Source: Gemmatimonadota bacterium
GTDB taxonomy: Bacteria; Gemmatimonadota; Gemmatimonadetes; Gemmatimonadales; Gemmatimonadaceae
Assembly (NCBI GenBank): GCA_031127185.1
Contig: JARIET010000170.1
Coordinates: forward strand, 1 to 6,359
Length of the DNA: 6,359 bases
Direction: 5' to 3'
Shown: positions 6,093-6,359 of the stretch, one piece after another
Position numbering within the stretch: the first letter of the stretch is position 1
How the letters are laid out: each line of letters begins with the position of its first letter
Made by a program: the position numbers and the translations under genes
Notes under the pieces: model-generated
What the model saw: the letters and a program-made list of their open reading frames with translations, nothing else
What the model was told of the DNA's origin: nothing
Database searches by the model: none

Positions 6093-6359
6093 ACGCATAC
6101 ATCGTCTTCATCTGACGGTATTCGAACCCGAGCACGAGCGGGCCGGCGGGTCGCAGGTTGAGGTGTACCTCGGTGGTCGCGTTCTTCAGCCGGCCCCCGG
6201 TGCCGATGAAATCGTCGTCGGGGTCATCAGTACCGAAACCGCCACCGAGTGTCACCCGCTGCGTGAGGGTGAAGTTCACCTGCCCCCAATACCCTGTGGA
6301 GTGAACCGGCTCGCCGTTGGTGTCGAAGAGTTGCCCAATCGCGCCGCCGCCAAGCCCCC
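6040..6359 (-). CDS. C-terminal part of an outer-membrane beta-barrel protein (5' end cut by window)
   Basis: The minus-strand frame stays open from the right edge of the window to the TAG at 6042-6040, giving 105 complete C-terminal codons. The GTG at 6279 lies mid-domain (GYWGQVNFTLTQRV) and is not a credible start. The sequence alternates polar and hydrophobic residues in strand-like blocks separated by Gly/Asp-rich turns: GYWGQVNFTLT, RVTLGGGFGTDD, ATTEVHLNLRP, PLVLGFEYRQMKTMY and DHLNIAVGFVF. The final strand ends in Phe preceded by alternating hydrophobics, the usual beta-signal read by the Bam complex, so outer-membrane insertion is likely. The segment GLGGGAIGQLFDTNGEPV looks like a loop and has no recognisable catalytic motif. 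A porin-like or substrate-uptake role is possible but not demonstrated. The gene converges on the GH15 gene with a 4-bp overlap, and a relic of a near-identical 3' end lies at 1107-1159. Confidence 0.8.
   Translation of the reverse strand, partial: GLGGGAIGQLFDTNGEPVHSTGYWGQVNFTLTQRVTLGGGFGTDDPDDDFIGTGGRLKNATTEVHLNLRPAGPLVLGFEYRQMKTMYASGPLTNDHLNIAVGFVF

Noticed and set aside
6277..6279. GTG (minus strand) as start of a 79-aa protein
   Set aside because: It sits inside a beta-strand-like segment (WGQVNFTLT), and the frame continues open with family-like sequence to the window edge.

Overview
The window is GC-rich, almost gap-free bacterial DNA. It most likely comes from a Gram-negative (diderm) organism, because its right end encodes the C-terminal part of an outer-membrane beta-barrel protein that ends in a terminal Phe. 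The lineage cannot be fixed from the sequence. Gemmatimonadota or a proteobacterium are plausible guesses, not conclusions.

Layout, left to right on the + strand. (1) The 3' portion of a THUMP-domain, RlmL-type rRNA guanine-N2 methyltransferase gene, cut by the left edge. (2) A 69-bp gap holding a minus-strand relic of the last ~18 codons of an outer-membrane protein gene, followed by a promoter lying directly on the next start codon. (3) A three-gene trehalose operon, each junction a 4-bp ATGA stop/start overlap: a 754-aa OtsA fused to an N-terminal two-TM sensor/HAMP-like region, then OtsB, then a cytoplasmic family GH15 glycosidase. (4) On the minus strand, the 3' end of a beta-barrel outer-membrane protein gene, cut by the right edge. 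Its stop overlaps the GH15 stop in a palindromic CTAG.

How the genes work together (inference from families). OtsA makes trehalose 6-phosphate from a nucleotide-glucose and glucose 6-phosphate. OtsB dephosphorylates it to trehalose. The GH15 enzyme is a candidate trehalase or other alpha-glucosidase that would recycle the product. Synthesis would be tethered to the inner membrane, with its N-terminal domain facing the periplasm, which suggests direct sensing of an external condition such as osmotic or envelope stress. The methyltransferase is an unrelated housekeeping neighbour.

The most notable structural signal is a ~53-bp direct repeat (36 bp identical) at 1107-1159 and 6040-6092 that exactly brackets the trehalose operon. 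The right copy is the real 3' end of the outer-membrane protein gene; the left copy is a stranded fragment of a near-identical gene. This suggests the operon entered, or was rearranged into, an ancestral methyltransferase/outer-membrane-protein convergent junction. No tRNA, rRNA, CRISPR, transposase or integrase gene was seen.
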